Part shown: one piece after another, positions 8,488-17,158 of the stretch
How positions within the stretch are numbered: the stretch's first letter is position 1
Layout: each line of letters opens with the position of its first letter
Source: an uncultured Granulosicoccaceae bacterium
GTDB taxonomy: Bacteria > Pseudomonadota > Gammaproteobacteria > Granulosicoccales > Granulosicoccaceae
Length of the DNA: 49,895 nucleotides
Assembly (NCBI GenBank): GCA_937922015.1
Contig: CAKZVB010000042.1
Location: forward strand, 1 to 49,895
Direction of reading: 5' to 3'
Program-made: the position numbers and the translations under genes
The notes under the pieces: generated by a model
The model's database searches: none
Told to the model about the DNA's origin: nothing
Seen by the model: only the letters and a program-made list of their open reading frames with translations

Positions 8488-8926
8488 TCGGCAAACATTG
8501 ACCGGGTTGCGAATGAAGGATCTGGAATCTAATGGTTTAAACCTCACGATTGATAACAGCTGATTATACGGAAAAAATGGTTTGATTGGTGCAGCATGTC
8601 GCCACATGGCTTTTTTAATGAGTCGGGTTGCCGCTACGTATTTTCCTGTCGCTTTCGGGTGGGACTGTTGTTGCGTAAATTTGGTGAAATACCGGGCAGC
8701 CTGTTTACGACGAGCCAGTGTTGCTGCTTGTGAAAAATCGCAGGAATTCTATAGGTTTAAGCGCTAACAACTCTAACTTCATCTCAACCTGTGAGTCTAT
8801 TCACAGACATATGTCAGCGGTGTGAAGCCGGCTACGCTGGCATTACACAGCTTGTCATCTGGCACTTGTGATTTGCGCGCTCAAAACAGACTATATACGC
8901 ATTGTCAACAATTGGACTAACTATCA
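8488..8926. other. Divergent promoter region between the BMP importer and xsc
   Basis: This 439-bp region has no gene I can support. Short open frames in it lack any family resemblance. It holds the CRP-type site at 8790-8805 and, directly after it, a 10-bp palindrome GACATATGTC (8806-8815). It must carry the promoters of both flanking transcripts. I could not pick a convincing -35/-10 pair by eye. Confidence 0.6.
8790..8805. promoter_or_regulatory. CRP/Vfr-type binding site
   Basis: TGTGA-GTCTAT-TCACA is a perfect match to both half-sites of the CRP consensus TGTGA-N6-TCACA, extended by one pair to CTGTGA...TCACAG. Its centre is about 129 bp before the xsc start codon and about 310 bp from the importer ATPase start. 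A role in carbon-source control of xsc, the importer or both is inferred. Confidence 0.65.
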
Positions 8927-10705
8927 ATGAAAATGACCACTGAAGAGGCCTTTGTAAAGGTTTTACAACGGCATGGAATCGAACACGCGTTTGGCATTAT
9001 CGGATCTGCCTTTATGCCGATTTCAGATTTGTTTCCGGAAGCCGGAATTACCTTCTGGGATGTCGCGCACGAGACCAACGGTGGTTTGATCTGCGATGGT
9101 TACACCCGTGCAACCGGTAAAATGGGTATGGCGATAGCGCAGAACGGCCCCGGTGTTACCGGCTTTGTTACCGCCATCAAGACAGCTTACTGGAACCACA
9201 CGCCAATGTTGCTGGTAACGCCACAGGCCGCCAATAAAACTATCGGGCAGGGTGGTTTTCAGGAAGTCGAGCAAATGGCGATGTTTGCCGACATGGTTTG
9301 CTATCAGGAAGAGGTCCGTGACCCGACCAGAATTGCAGAAGTCCTGAATCGAGTGATTACAAAAGCATGGCGCGGCAGTGCGCCGGCGCAGATAAATGTA
9401 CCTCGTGATTTCTGGACGCAGGTAGTCGACATTGAAATGCCACAAGTTGTCGAACTTGAGCGACCAGCCGGTGGTGTCAACGCGATTGCAGAAGCGGCGG
9501 CACTATTATCGGAAGCGAAATTCCCGGTCATCTTGTCCGGAGCCGGGGTAGTAATCGGTGATGCGATCAATGACTGTGCAGCACTTGCAGATCGCTTAAC
9601 AGCGCCGGTATGTTGTGGATATCAGCACAACGATAGTTTCCCTGGCTCTCACCCGATGGCGGTCGGACCACTGGGGTATAACGGCAGTAAGGCTGCCATG
9701 GAATTAATCGCAAAGGCCGATGTAGTACTGGCACTTGGTACCCGGCTCAACCCGTTTTCCACCTTGCCGGGCTACGGTATAGATTACTGGCCGAAAGACG
9801 CGAAGATTATTCAGGTCGATATCAACTCTGATCGTATCGGACTGACCAAGAAAGTCTCTGTCGCCATTTGTGGCGACGCGAAGATGGTTGCTCAATCGCT
9901 GCTGGCACAACTTTCGTCAACTGCAGGGGAAGCAGGACGCCAGGAAAGACAAGACCTGATTCGAACCACCAAGTCCGGCTGGTTGCAGACCTTGTCCAGC
10001 ATGGATCATGAAGACGATGATCCGGGTACCACCTGGAACGCTGACAGTCGTAGCCGTGATCCTGACCGCATGTCTCCAAGAATGGCATGGCGTGCTATTC
10101 AAATGGGTATGCCTGAGGAAGCGATTATCTCCAGTGACATTGGTAACAACTGTGCGATAGGAAACGCCTATCCGACCTTCGAAAAAGGTCGCAAGTATCT
10201 GGCACCCGGCCTGTTTGGCCCTTGTGGTTATGGCTTTCCGTCAATCATTGGCGCAAAGATAGGCTGTCCTGATACACCCGTGGTAGGTTTTGCTGGTGAT
10301 GGTGCGTTTGGAATCTCCATGAGTGAGATGTCTTCAATTGGCCGCGAAGAGTGGCCGGCGATCACCATGGTTATTTTCCGCAACTATCAGTGGGGTGCGG
10401 AGAAGCGTAATACAACGTTGTGGTACGAAGATAACTTTGTAGGCACCGAGCTTGATCCGCATTTGAGTTATGCCAAAGTGGCTGATGGTTGTGGTTTAAA
10501 AGGCGTCGTAGTTAGAACCATGGATGAATTAACCGACACCCTGAGTGCCGCGTGTAAGGCGCAGGCTGACGGTGTGACTACCTTCATTGAAGTGGTGCTT
10601 AATCAGGAGCTGGGTGAGCCGTTCCGTCGCGATGCGATGAAAAAACCGGTGAAGGTGGCGGGCATTGACCCGGCAGACATGAAGCCGCAGACCGGTGCTC
10701 TGTAG
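8927..10705 (+). CDS. xsc: Sulfoacetaldehyde acetyltransferase
   Basis: This 592-residue thiamine-diphosphate enzyme, as long as known Xsc, converts sulfoacetaldehyde plus phosphate to acetyl phosphate and sulfite. That is the desulfonation step of taurine and related C2-sulfonate degradation. Family marks are GIIGSAFMPISDLFPEAGI near the N-terminus, GGFQEVEQM (~residues 106-114), and the ThDP site GDGAFGISMSEMSS followed by NYQWGAEKRNTT near residue 485, where WGAEKxN separates Xsc from acetolactate synthases. The usual partners (Tpa, TauR, Pta, taurine transporter) are absent nearby, so the source of sulfoacetaldehyde is not shown here. A CRP-type site lies upstream and a strong terminator follows. 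Confidence 0.93.
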   Translation: MKMTTEEAFVKVLQRHGIEHAFGIIGSAFMPISDLFPEAGITFWDVAHETNGGLICDGYTRATGKMGMAIAQNGPGVTGFVTAIKTAYWNHTPMLLVTPQAANKTIGQGGFQEVEQMAMFADMVCYQEEVRDPTRIAEVLNRVITKAWRGSAPAQINVPRDFWTQVVDIEMPQVVELERPAGGVNAIAEAAALLSEAKFPVILSGAGVVIGDAINDCAALADRLTAPVCCGYQHNDSFPGSHPMAVGPLGYNGSKAAMELIAKADVVLALGTRLNPFSTLPGYGIDYWPKDAKIIQVDINSDRIGLTKKVSVAICGDAKMVAQSLLAQLSSTAGEAGRQERQDLIRTTKSGWLQTLSSMDHEDDDPGTTWNADSRSRDPDRMSPRMAWRAIQMGMPEEAIISSDIGNNCAIGNAYPTFEKGRKYLAPGLFGPCGYGFPSIIGAKIGCPDTPVVGFAGDGAFGISMSEMSSIGREEWPAITMVIFRNYQWGAEKRNTTLWYEDNFVGTELDPHLSYAKVADGCGLKGVVVRTMDELTDTLSAACKAQADGVTTFIEVVLNQELGEPFRRDAMKKPVKVAGIDPADMKPQTGAL

Positions 10706-10729
10706 CGTCTACTTTCCCATGTAGTAAAC

Positions 10730-10758
10730 AAAAAAGCCCTGCACTGCAGGGCTTTTTT
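10730..10758 (+). terminator. Terminator after xsc
   Basis: The stem GCCCTGC (10736-10742) pairs with GCAGGGC (10746-10752) around a 3-nt loop. Six A precede it and six T follow, so it can work in both directions. It starts 25 bp after the xsc stop. Confidence 0.92.
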
Positions 10759-10859
10759 GTCTTACTGCCCGGAAACACAAATAAACTGGGTGTCTGTCGC
10801 AAATTCGGTTCACAACTCAGCTGAATAATGCTGGCTCGAATTGAGATTGATACACCCCG

Positions 10860-11050
10860 GGAGTCTGCGCTGCAGAACCTCTGCTACTGCGAACGCGCCC
10901 TGACGGTGCGCCCAAGGCAACGGTAATTATCGAGCATTTTCGGGGCAATTGAATAACTATGCGCCTCAAATGATCGTACCGTCATTTAATAATGACAAGG
11001 GCCCTCGCCATGGCACGTTCTCGCTACGAGACTTCTGCCGCGCAGACTCC
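10860..11050 (+). repeat. Dispersed MITE-like repeat, copy 2
   Basis: A 191-bp copy with the clearest ends: GGAGTCTGCGCTGCAGAA at the left and the complement of GGAGTCTGCGCGGCAGAA at the right (17 of 18 positions agree). It has the same orientation as copy 1 and is inverted relative to copy 3. It lies between the xsc terminator and a TPR gene, about 60 bp before that gene's start, so it could affect that promoter. Its frames are closed by stops, so it is noncoding. Confidence 0.87.
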
Positions 11051-11110
11051 AGGCTCGTGTTTGGTGCTGACAGATGGCAGAATTAGGTTTTCTGTTGTTT
11101 GAGGTGCGTT

Positions 11111-11854
11111 GTGCCAATTCTTATCCTGTCTACCCTCGTTTCAATTCTCGCCATTGCCCATGTGATTAAAACCGGGCGCAGTTCGTTGTGGATCATGGTG
11201 CTGTTTTCACTGCCGGTGGTGGGTGCTTTGGCCTATTTTGTAGTGGAAATACTGCCCGGGCTCAGTTCTGGGCAGGGTGGCAGAAAAGTCGCCCAGTCGG
11301 TGGATAAAGTACTTAATCCGAATAAAACGCTGGAAGAGGCAAAACGTGATTTTGAAATTTCTGACACCGTCGAAAACGCCTGCAATCTTGCAGATATTTA
11401 TGTAGAGCGTGAGCAATTTCAGCAAGCTGCCGGTCTGTACCGGGGAGCGTTGACGGGATTGAATGAACACAACCCGGATATCCTGCGCAAGCTGTCGCAG
11501 TGTGAATTCGAGGCGGGTAATTTCAGTGAAAGTCGTGTCTTGCTGGATCGTTTGATCGAAAAGAATCCTCACTATAAAAGTCAGGACGCGCACCTTCTTT
11601 ATGCCAGATCTTTACACGAGTTGGGTGATGTAGCGGCTGCATCTGAAGAGTACGAGGCTTTGATAAAGTACTACACCGGACCAGAGCCAGCGTATCACTT
11701 TGCGATATTGATGAAGTCTGCGGGTGACATGGCTCGTGCCGGTGAATTGTTTTCGGGTATTGTGAAAAAGGCAGAGCTGTCACCAGCGCACTATCGAAAG
11801 ATGCACCGGCACTGGATTGATCTTGCTGAAAAAGAATTGTCAGCAGGCGTCTAA
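11111..11854 (+). CDS. Membrane-anchored TPR-repeat protein
   Basis: The start is set at GTG 11111, with GAGG six bases upstream (11101-11104); TTG at 11099 is in frame but lacks a Shine-Dalgarno sequence. The first ~50 residues hold two membrane spans, the second (SSLWIMVLFSLPVVGALAYF) resembling the N-terminal phospholipase-D-type (PLDc_N) membrane segment. The rest (~residues 80-240) is TPR-like helical repeats: AGLYRGALTGLNEHNPDILRK, RVLLDRLIEKNPHYK and AASEEYEALIKYYTGPEPAY. Such proteins are scaffolds, here on the cytoplasmic membrane; the partner is unknown. Its nearest upstream element is repeat copy 2. Confidence 0.8.
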   Translation: MPILILSTLVSILAIAHVIKTGRSSLWIMVLFSLPVVGALAYFVVEILPGLSSGQGGRKVAQSVDKVLNPNKTLEEAKRDFEISDTVENACNLADIYVEREQFQQAAGLYRGALTGLNEHNPDILRKLSQCEFEAGNFSESRVLLDRLIEKNPHYKSQDAHLLYARSLHELGDVAAASEEYEALIKYYTGPEPAYHFAILMKSAGDMARAGELFSGIVKKAELSPAHYRKMHRHWIDLAEKELSAGV

Positions 11855-12198
11855 TTAATTAAGTTGGTGGTGTTTGGTTTATATTCGGCGGCTGCCGACT
11901 GGGGAAACCGCTTCAATCAGTTGCGCTAAATACATAAAAATGTCTTATGGCTTTTGATTATCTTAACCGGAGACAGCGGCGTGTGCAGTCGCCGCCCGCG
12001 GGCAGACAATATTCTTGCTGCTTTTCTAAAGCTAAAAGATTTTTTGCCGCCACTTCACATAATCACCGGTTTCTGTGATGACGGCACGTATTTTTAGTGA
12101 CCTGATCGCTATTTCACGGACAATGGCTTTTCTGCGGAAATTTCTGTAAAAGCTGTGTTCGCGCTTATGATTAATATCCATGCCCAGGGTTAGTTCCA
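11855..12198. other. Intergenic region before the STAS gene
   Basis: No gene is visible. It has a perfect 10-bp palindrome GCCCGCGGGC (11994-12003) next to a short inverted repeat CGGCG...CGCCG just upstream. I see no clear T-run or consensus promoter, so its purpose is unknown beyond separating two genes. Confidence 0.4.
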
Positions 12199-12528
12199 AT
12201 GTTGATTCTTACCGAGCAATTTAATGGCACGCTGCTGATTCAATTGAAGGAAGAAAAGTTGATGGCTCATGTGGCCGCGGATTTTCGCACCGAAGTTGCA
12301 GAAATTGTCGCTGCGGGTAATCATCATTTGATTCTTGATCTTAGCGCCGTGCGCGTTCTCGACAGTGGTGGGCTGGCCTGTCTGGTGACGATCAAGAAGA
12401 TGGTTGGCAAGGAAGGAAGTCTGGCGCTGTGCAGTCTGACTGAACGAGTGGAGCGCGTCTTTAAGTTGACCAGAATGGATACCGTGTTTGATATTTTCGA
12501 TGACACGGAGTTGGCACTGGCGGCATAG
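12199..12528 (+). CDS. STAS-domain protein, anti-sigma-factor-antagonist type
   Basis: This 109-residue protein is a single STAS domain. The segment LILDLSAVRVLDSGGLACLV (~residues 45-64) carries the DSxGL-like loop, here DSGGL, whose Ser is the usual phosphorylation site of SpoIIAA/RsbV-like proteins. LALCSLTERVERVFKLTRMD follows as in the family. It probably works in a partner-switching pathway with an anti-sigma kinase and phosphatase, but neither lies in the window, so its partners are unknown. It stands alone, with the parvulin gene converging on it. Confidence 0.85.
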   Translation: MLILTEQFNGTLLIQLKEEKLMAHVAADFRTEVAEIVAAGNHHLILDLSAVRVLDSGGLACLVTIKKMVGKEGSLALCSLTERVERVFKLTRMDTVFDIFDDTELALAA

Positions 12529-12606
12529 CAGGCCGTTTAGGATGCGGTGAAAGTGCTGTTATCGTTGTGCATTTTTACGTGCAGGTATTGTCCGGGACTT
12601 GAAACC

Positions 12607-12633
12607 AATGTGGCCACTAATCATGGCCACATT
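12607..12633. terminator. Inverted repeat between convergent genes, possible terminator
   Basis: A perfect 10-bp stem, AATGTGGCCA (12607-12616) with TGGCCACATT (12624-12633), has a 7-nt loop. It sits between the 3' ends of the STAS gene and the leftward parvulin gene. The T-tail is short on both strands, so termination is plausible but unproven. Confidence 0.55.
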
Positions 12634-12650
12634 TGTTGAGAACCTACTTC

Positions 12651-13448
12651 TTAGAGGCGCTCGATTGTTGCCGCGTCGTGCAGGGTTCGAACGTATTCCT
12701 CGACCTTGGTACGCAAGATCATATTGCCGATTTGGTCTTTCAGCGCTTCAAATGGCTGAGGCTCTTTGCTACGTGTATCTACCAGCTTAATGATGTGAAA
12801 GCCGAATTGAGTTTTCACCGGGGCGGTGCTGTGTTTTCCGGTTTCCATAGCGGCGACAGCTTGTGAAAATTCGGGAACCATACTTCCTGCATCAAACCAT
12901 CCCAGGTCGCCACCGTTTGGCCCAGACGGTCCAGTGGAGTATTTTTTTGCTGCTTCGGCGAAGTCTGCGCCGCCATCCAGCTCGGCGATAATCTCTTTTG
13001 CCTTTTCCTCGTCTTCAAGAAGAATGTGGCTTGCGTTAAATTCTTTTGCTTCAGCCAGTGCGATTTGCTTTTCGTATTCAGCCTTCAACGCTTCGTCGCT
13101 GGTATCAATCTTACTGGTGAAGTCAGTTAGAAGCGCGTTGGCCAGAACCCGTGCATGCATGATTTTCATTTCAGCGGCCATGGCCGGAGATTTGTCCAGT
13201 CCAAGCTCTATGGCTTGCTGGCGCATTAATTCGAGGCTGACCAGTTCGTCGACTACCTGTTCATCGGTGGCATTTTGCCCGCGCGCTTTGAATTGCTCTG
13301 ATTGTGTATCGCGTTCTATTTCGGTTATGGTTTCACCGTTTACGATGGCGACGGTGGGCGAATCACCCTCGTCGGCGTGTGCGATTGAAAGGGGGATTGT
13401 GCTGATCACAGCTGCGCTGAGCAGTGTGGCGACGAGGCGATGTGACAT
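12651..13448 (-). CDS. Periplasmic parvulin-type peptidyl-prolyl isomerase
   Basis: This 265-residue protein has a signal peptide (MSHRLVATLLSAAVISTIPLSIAHA, then DEGD). An N-terminal helical chaperone part (residues ~30-125) begins with VAIVNGETIT, the usual opening of SurA/PrsA-like proteins. The parvulin domain (~residues 135-235) has FNASHILLEDEEKAKEI, GGDLGWFDAGSMVPEFSQAV and FGFHIIKLVDTR, all family motifs. It should assist folding of exported or outer-membrane proteins. It is a small PpiC/PrsA-like protein rather than SurA, which has two isomerase domains. Confidence 0.9.
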   Translation of the reverse strand: MSHRLVATLLSAAVISTIPLSIAHADEGDSPTVAIVNGETITEIERDTQSEQFKARGQNATDEQVVDELVSLELMRQQAIELGLDKSPAMAAEMKIMHARVLANALLTDFTSKIDTSDEALKAEYEKQIALAEAKEFNASHILLEDEEKAKEIIAELDGGADFAEAAKKYSTGPSGPNGGDLGWFDAGSMVPEFSQAVAAMETGKHSTAPVKTQFGFHIIKLVDTRSKEPQPFEALKDQIGNMILRTKVEEYVRTLHDAATIERL

Positions 13449-14059
13449 GTAATAAATTACCTTAAGTTTTGTGGTTGAGTTGCGATTGGATACGCTGTGG
13501 GAATCAGACTCTGTAACGATCAGGTTTTATCCGCAGCAATTTCACTGGCAGCAGCCCGGATAATCTGTCAGCTGAAAATCCTCAATTCACAGGAATCTTT
13601 CCTTTTTACGAACCAATGTTAAATCTGGATGGATCGGGCCCATTCCTGTGAAAACAAATTTCTGCTCGATAGTCTCGTTCCGGAATCGCGATGGAAATGG
13701 ACTTTGTCCGGTTAAAAATAGAATAGATAAGCCGATAAGGCCAAAATTTTTACTATCAGAGGATGTCCGGCCCAGGATGCCTGTGTGACAAATGTGAACA
13801 ATGGCACGCAGGGCTATCCAGGATTTCCCGCTGGAGTAAGATGGGATTGTAAAACGAATTTGCCGTGAATACCTGTTTTGGTTGTGTGAGCAAACGAGCA
13901 GACCGGCTGCAGCGTTCGGGGCATTATCCCGGACTTCAGCCAGCGGCATCGCCTATACGCTATTAAGTTGAGTTGCCAAACTCAGCGAGCACGCGCATAT
14001 TGATCACCTTCAGGCCAGCTATCACTTAATTGTGGTTGTTTCTGCACAAAGATTACATC
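13449..14059. other. Large intergenic region between the divergent parvulin gene and yciO
   Basis: About 610 bp with no gene I can support. A 120-codon leftward open frame (13587-13949) exists, but its product shows no domain, signal or periodicity and it has no evident ribosome-binding site. The region must carry promoters for both flanking genes. It could hold a small RNA or a decayed gene; nothing decisive is visible. Confidence 0.4.
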
Positions 14060-14680
14060 ATGAGTCAGTTATTCGAAATTCACCCGGAAAACCCGCAGCC
14101 CCGCCTGATCGGCCAGGCCGCTGGGATCCTGCGCGACGGAGGGGTGGTTGTGTACCCCACAGACTCCTGCTACGCAGTAGGGTGCCTGCTGGACAACAAA
14201 AACGGTGTCGAGCGTATCTACCGGTTGCGAAATCTGGCCAAGGGCCACCATATGTCGATGATGTGTAGCGATTTATCGTCAATAGCAGTTTACGCCAAGG
14301 TGGATAATCGCGACTACAGATTGCTTAAATCCATGACGCCGGGGCCCTACACGTTCATTCTCAAGAGCACAAATGAGGTACCCCGGCGGTTTTTGCATCC
14401 GAAAAGAAAGACTATCGGGGTGCGGGTTCCTGACAACAACATCGCACAGGCACTGTTAGCGGAGCTCAACGAGCCGATGATGAGCACCACGTTATTGTTA
14501 CCTGGTGATACTTTTCCACTGAATGATGCACAAGAGATCCAGGAAAGGGTAAAATCAGCAGTTGATCTGGTCATCGATGGCGGTGCCTGTGGTCTTGAAG
14601 AGACGTCTGTTATTTCCCTCGAAGAGCCTGAGGTTCTTGTTATACGAGAAGGAAAGGGAGACACGAGTTTGCTGCAGTAG
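14060..14680 (+). CDS. yciO: YciO/Sua5/YrdC-family protein
   Basis: Starting at ATG 14060, it gives a 206-residue protein of the YrdC fold; a TTG 30 bp upstream is in frame but would add residues unlike the family. Typical marks are GGVVVYPTDSCYAVGC (~residues 28-43), IYRLRNLAKGHHMSMMCSD, and TPGPYTFILKST followed by KRKTIGVRVPDN. YciO is a paralogue of TsaC/Sua5, which makes threonylcarbamoyl-AMP for tRNA t6A; its own activity is weak or unclear. It starts a rightward group with scpA and scpB, as in other gammaproteobacteria. Confidence 0.9.
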   Translation: MSQLFEIHPENPQPRLIGQAAGILRDGGVVVYPTDSCYAVGCLLDNKNGVERIYRLRNLAKGHHMSMMCSDLSSIAVYAKVDNRDYRLLKSMTPGPYTFILKSTNEVPRRFLHPKRKTIGVRVPDNNIAQALLAELNEPMMSTTLLLPGDTFPLNDAQEIQERVKSAVDLVIDGGACGLEETSVISLEEPEVLVIREGKGDTSLLQ

Positions 14681-14725
14681 CACGATGTAGCAAATACACT
14701 AAGTTTTTAGCGAGAGCCAGTATTT

Positions 14726-15634
14726 ATGGCAGAAAACGAGGCGGATGCCGCCCCGCAACTGGCCACTCAGCCGGATATGGAATTACCGGTCGCTGTGGTA
14801 CTCGGAGAACCATACTCCGATGCACCAAAAGATCTGTATATCCCCCCGGACGCACTTGAGGTTTTCCTTGAAACCTTTGAAGGTCCGCTCGATCTGCTGC
14901 TGTATCTGATCAAACGCCAGAATCTGGACATTCTGGATATCCCCGTTGCCGCCATTACCCAACAGTACATGCAGTACATTGCGGTGATGGAGATGATGAA
15001 AATGGAGCTGGCAGCAGAGTACCTTGTGATGGCTGCCATGCTGGCGGAGATAAAATCCCGCCTGCTGCTGCCGCGCCCTGAAGAAGACACCGATGAAGAT
15101 GACCCGCGCGCTGAACTGATCCGCAGATTGCAGGCGTACGAACAGTTCAAGACCGCGGCAGAAGATCTGGATAATCTGTCGCGTATGGAACGTGATGTAT
15201 TTGAGGCTGGTGCCGGTCTGCCTGTGCTTGAAAATCGACAGCCACTGCCTGACATCACTCTCGAGGAGATGCTGGGTGCATTTCGAAGTGTAGTGATGCG
15301 TGCAAATCTGCATCAGCACCACAATATTAAGCGTGAATTTCTCTCCGTGCGTGAGCGCATGTCCAATCTGCTTATGATTTTGCAAGAGCAGGGCGAGGTT
15401 GAATTTCTCTCGCTGTTCACTGTCGAAGAGGGGCGTGCAGGTTGTGTAGTAACCTTCTTAGCGATGCTCGAGCTCTGTAAAGAGTGCCTGCTTGAGATTG
15501 TGCAGGAAAAACCGTTTGCTCCTATTCGAATCCGGCAGGCAACACAAAGAGCGACTAACGAAAGAATACGTTTTGAAGACGATCCGGGTGCCGATGCTGA
15601 GTCCGGGAATGATCCCGATGATAGTTACAACTGA
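14726..15634 (+). CDS. scpA: Segregation and condensation protein A
   Basis: This 302-residue kleisin subunit of the SMC-ScpAB condensin acts on the nucleoid. The N-terminal SMC-binding region begins with FEGPLDLLLYLIKRQNLDIL (~residues 50-70), the strongest family signature. LAAEYLVMAAMLAEIKSRLLLPRP (~residues 94-117) follows, and the C-terminal winged-helix part is FLAMLELCKECLLEIVQ. A ~45-residue acidic, Ala-rich N-terminal extension precedes the conserved part. The gene is 45 bp after yciO and 28 bp before scpB, so the three probably form one transcript. Confidence 0.95.
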   Translation: MAENEADAAPQLATQPDMELPVAVVLGEPYSDAPKDLYIPPDALEVFLETFEGPLDLLLYLIKRQNLDILDIPVAAITQQYMQYIAVMEMMKMELAAEYLVMAAMLAEIKSRLLLPRPEEDTDEDDPRAELIRRLQAYEQFKTAAEDLDNLSRMERDVFEAGAGLPVLENRQPLPDITLEEMLGAFRSVVMRANLHQHHNIKREFLSVRERMSNLLMILQEQGEVEFLSLFTVEEGRAGCVVTFLAMLELCKECLLEIVQEKPFAPIRIRQATQRATNERIRFEDDPGADAESGNDPDDSYN

Positions 15635-15662
15635 ATATTCACTAATCAAAAGGTTTGTGTAA

Positions 15663-16340
15663 GTGGAACAGTCACAAATAAAAAAAATTGTTGAAGCGGC
15701 ACTAATGGCAGTGGACAAGCCGCTTACCCTTGTGCAGCTTCACAGGCTATTTACCGGTGAAGAAGAAAAGGTAGAGCGTGCTGATGTAAATAAAGCGCTG
15801 GTTGATTTGCAGGAAGAATACCAAAGTAGGGGTGTCAGCATCGTTGAGGTGGCCAGTGGTTTCCGGGTGCAGATAGATCAGGAGGTATCGCCATGGATAT
15901 CGCGTCTGTTTGAAGAACGCCCGCCACGTTATACACGTGCATTGCTGGAGACACTGGCATTGATTGCTTACCGTCAGCCCATCACACGCAGCGAAATTGA
16001 AGAAGTTCGTGGCGTGTCAGTAAGTACAAACATTATTAAAACCCTGCTGGAACGTGAGTGGGTTCAGGTGGTTGGACACAAAGAGGTGCCTGGCAGACCA
16101 GCGATGTATGCAACAACCAAAGAATTTCTGGATTACTTTAACTTGCGACGCATTGATGAATTACCGCCACTAAGTGAGCTGACAGACCTTGACAGCATTA
16201 CACTGGATACGCAGCTTGAAATGGCAATTCCACGCACTGACGGTGAGCAGTCTGATGGCGAACCTGAAGGTGAGGTGATGGCGGCAGAAGCTGGTGACGA
16301 GATAGCGGATACCAGTGTCGGGAACATAACTATTCATTGA
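15663..16340 (+). CDS. scpB: Segregation and condensation protein B
   Basis: This 225-residue protein starts with GTG at 15663. It has two winged-helix domains of the SMC-ScpAB complex. Family marks are IVEAALMAVDKPLTLVQL at the N-terminus and the central stretch ALLETLALIAYRQPITRSEIEEVRGV (~residues 95-120; only part is typical). GRPAMYATTKEFLDYFNL closes the second domain. The last ~40 residues are acidic, Glu/Ala/Gly-rich and probably unstructured. It lies directly after scpA; the rluB gene that often follows in this group is missing. Confidence 0.95.
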   Translation: MEQSQIKKIVEAALMAVDKPLTLVQLHRLFTGEEEKVERADVNKALVDLQEEYQSRGVSIVEVASGFRVQIDQEVSPWISRLFEERPPRYTRALLETLALIAYRQPITRSEIEEVRGVSVSTNIIKTLLEREWVQVVGHKEVPGRPAMYATTKEFLDYFNLRRIDELPPLSELTDLDSITLDTQLEMAIPRTDGEQSDGEPEGEVMAAEAGDEIADTSVGNITIH

Positions 16341-16424
16341 TAGCGCCGATGGGATTCAATTGGTTAAGCGGTACCTTATTGAGTGCTGTATTGATGTCAG
16401 CGTTGATTTGATCGGGCGCGCTGA

Positions 16425-16628
16425 TTAAGTGTAGGCAAAATGCCAGAATAGATAAGCTACGCTGCAGATAACCAGTCCTGCGCTCCACACCATTAACCAT
16501 GTTTGCTTGCCGTACCTGGCGAGAATAAACAACACAATTCCAATCAGTAGCGACAAGCCTACTGTGTAAGCCAGCATGCCCGGTGAGGTTTCGGTGTACG
16601 GCAGGCCGGTGGTTTCTTCGTATCGCAT
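16425..16628 (-). CDS. Small two-span membrane protein
   Basis: This 67-residue protein has two hydrophobic segments (~residues 18-38, LAYTVGLSLLIGIVLFILARYG, and ~43-62), joined by a short basic loop (RYGKQ). No family is recognised. It starts 14 bp after the msrB stop on the same strand, so it is probably co-transcribed and may work with or beside MsrB, but no function can be given. Confidence 0.6.
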   Translation of the reverse strand: MRYEETTGLPYTETSPGMLAYTVGLSLLIGIVLFILARYGKQTWLMVWSAGLVICSVAYLFWHFAYT

Positions 16629-16642
16629 ATGATCCAGTCCCG

Positions 16643-17035
16643 CTAGTCTTCAGTGGGGTCGAATTTTAACGAGGCTGAATTAATACAGTAGCGTAAACCG
16701 GTAGGTTGCGGGCCATCGGGAAATACGTGTCCCTGGTGAGCGCCACACTTTCCGCAATGCACTTCGGTTCGTGTCATCCCCAGGGACGAATCGACGATCT
16801 CTTCGATATTTTCCGGTACCGCGACTTCATAAAAGCTGGGCCAGCCACTTCTTGAGTCGTACTTGGTGTCTGAATCGAACAAGTGGGCATTGCACACGAC
16901 GCAGTGGTATTGGCCTTTTGCTTTGTTGTCGTTGTATTCGCCGGTAAATGCGCGCTCGGTACCATGACCCTGTGTCACCTGATATTGTATATCGGTAAGG
17001 CGTTCACGCAGTTCTTTGTCGTCTGGTTTGTTCAT
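16643..17035 (-). CDS. msrB: Peptide-methionine (R)-S-oxide reductase
   Basis: This 130-residue protein is full length for cytoplasmic MsrB, which reduces methionine-R-sulfoxide in proteins with thioredoxin as donor. The zinc site is two CxxC pairs, CVVC (~residues 45-48) and CGKC (~94-97). The signature SRSGWPSF lies at residues ~61-68, and the catalytic Cys is in [11 protein letters not shown] near the C-terminus. The reducing motif [18 protein letters not shown] is intact. A small membrane-protein gene follows. Confidence 0.96.
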   Translation of the reverse strand: MNKPDDKELRERLTDIQYQVTQGHGTERAFTGEYNDNKAKGQYHCVVCNAHLFDSDTKYDSRSGWPSFYEVAVPENIEEIVDSSLGMTRTEVHCGKCGAHQGHVFPDGPQPTGLRYCINSASLKFDPTED

Positions 17036-17158
17036 CTTAGTTATCCTGAATCGTTTGCAGTTGCACTGCGGTGGTGTGTGACGTGCGCCAGGTCTCGCGC
17101 TTGAATTTTTGCTCAGACAATTCCACTATAACCGGGACGAATAAATTGTTGCAGCCAG

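Noticed and set aside
6970-8607. Longer start (8607) for the importer ATPase
   Set aside because: The added 40 residues are unlike the family and lie in the divergent promoter region; ATG 8487 gives the normal N-terminus.
13587-13949. 120-codon leftward open frame in the gap before yciO
   Set aside because: It has no domain, signal peptide or clear ribosome-binding site. It is kept only as a note in the intergenic entry.
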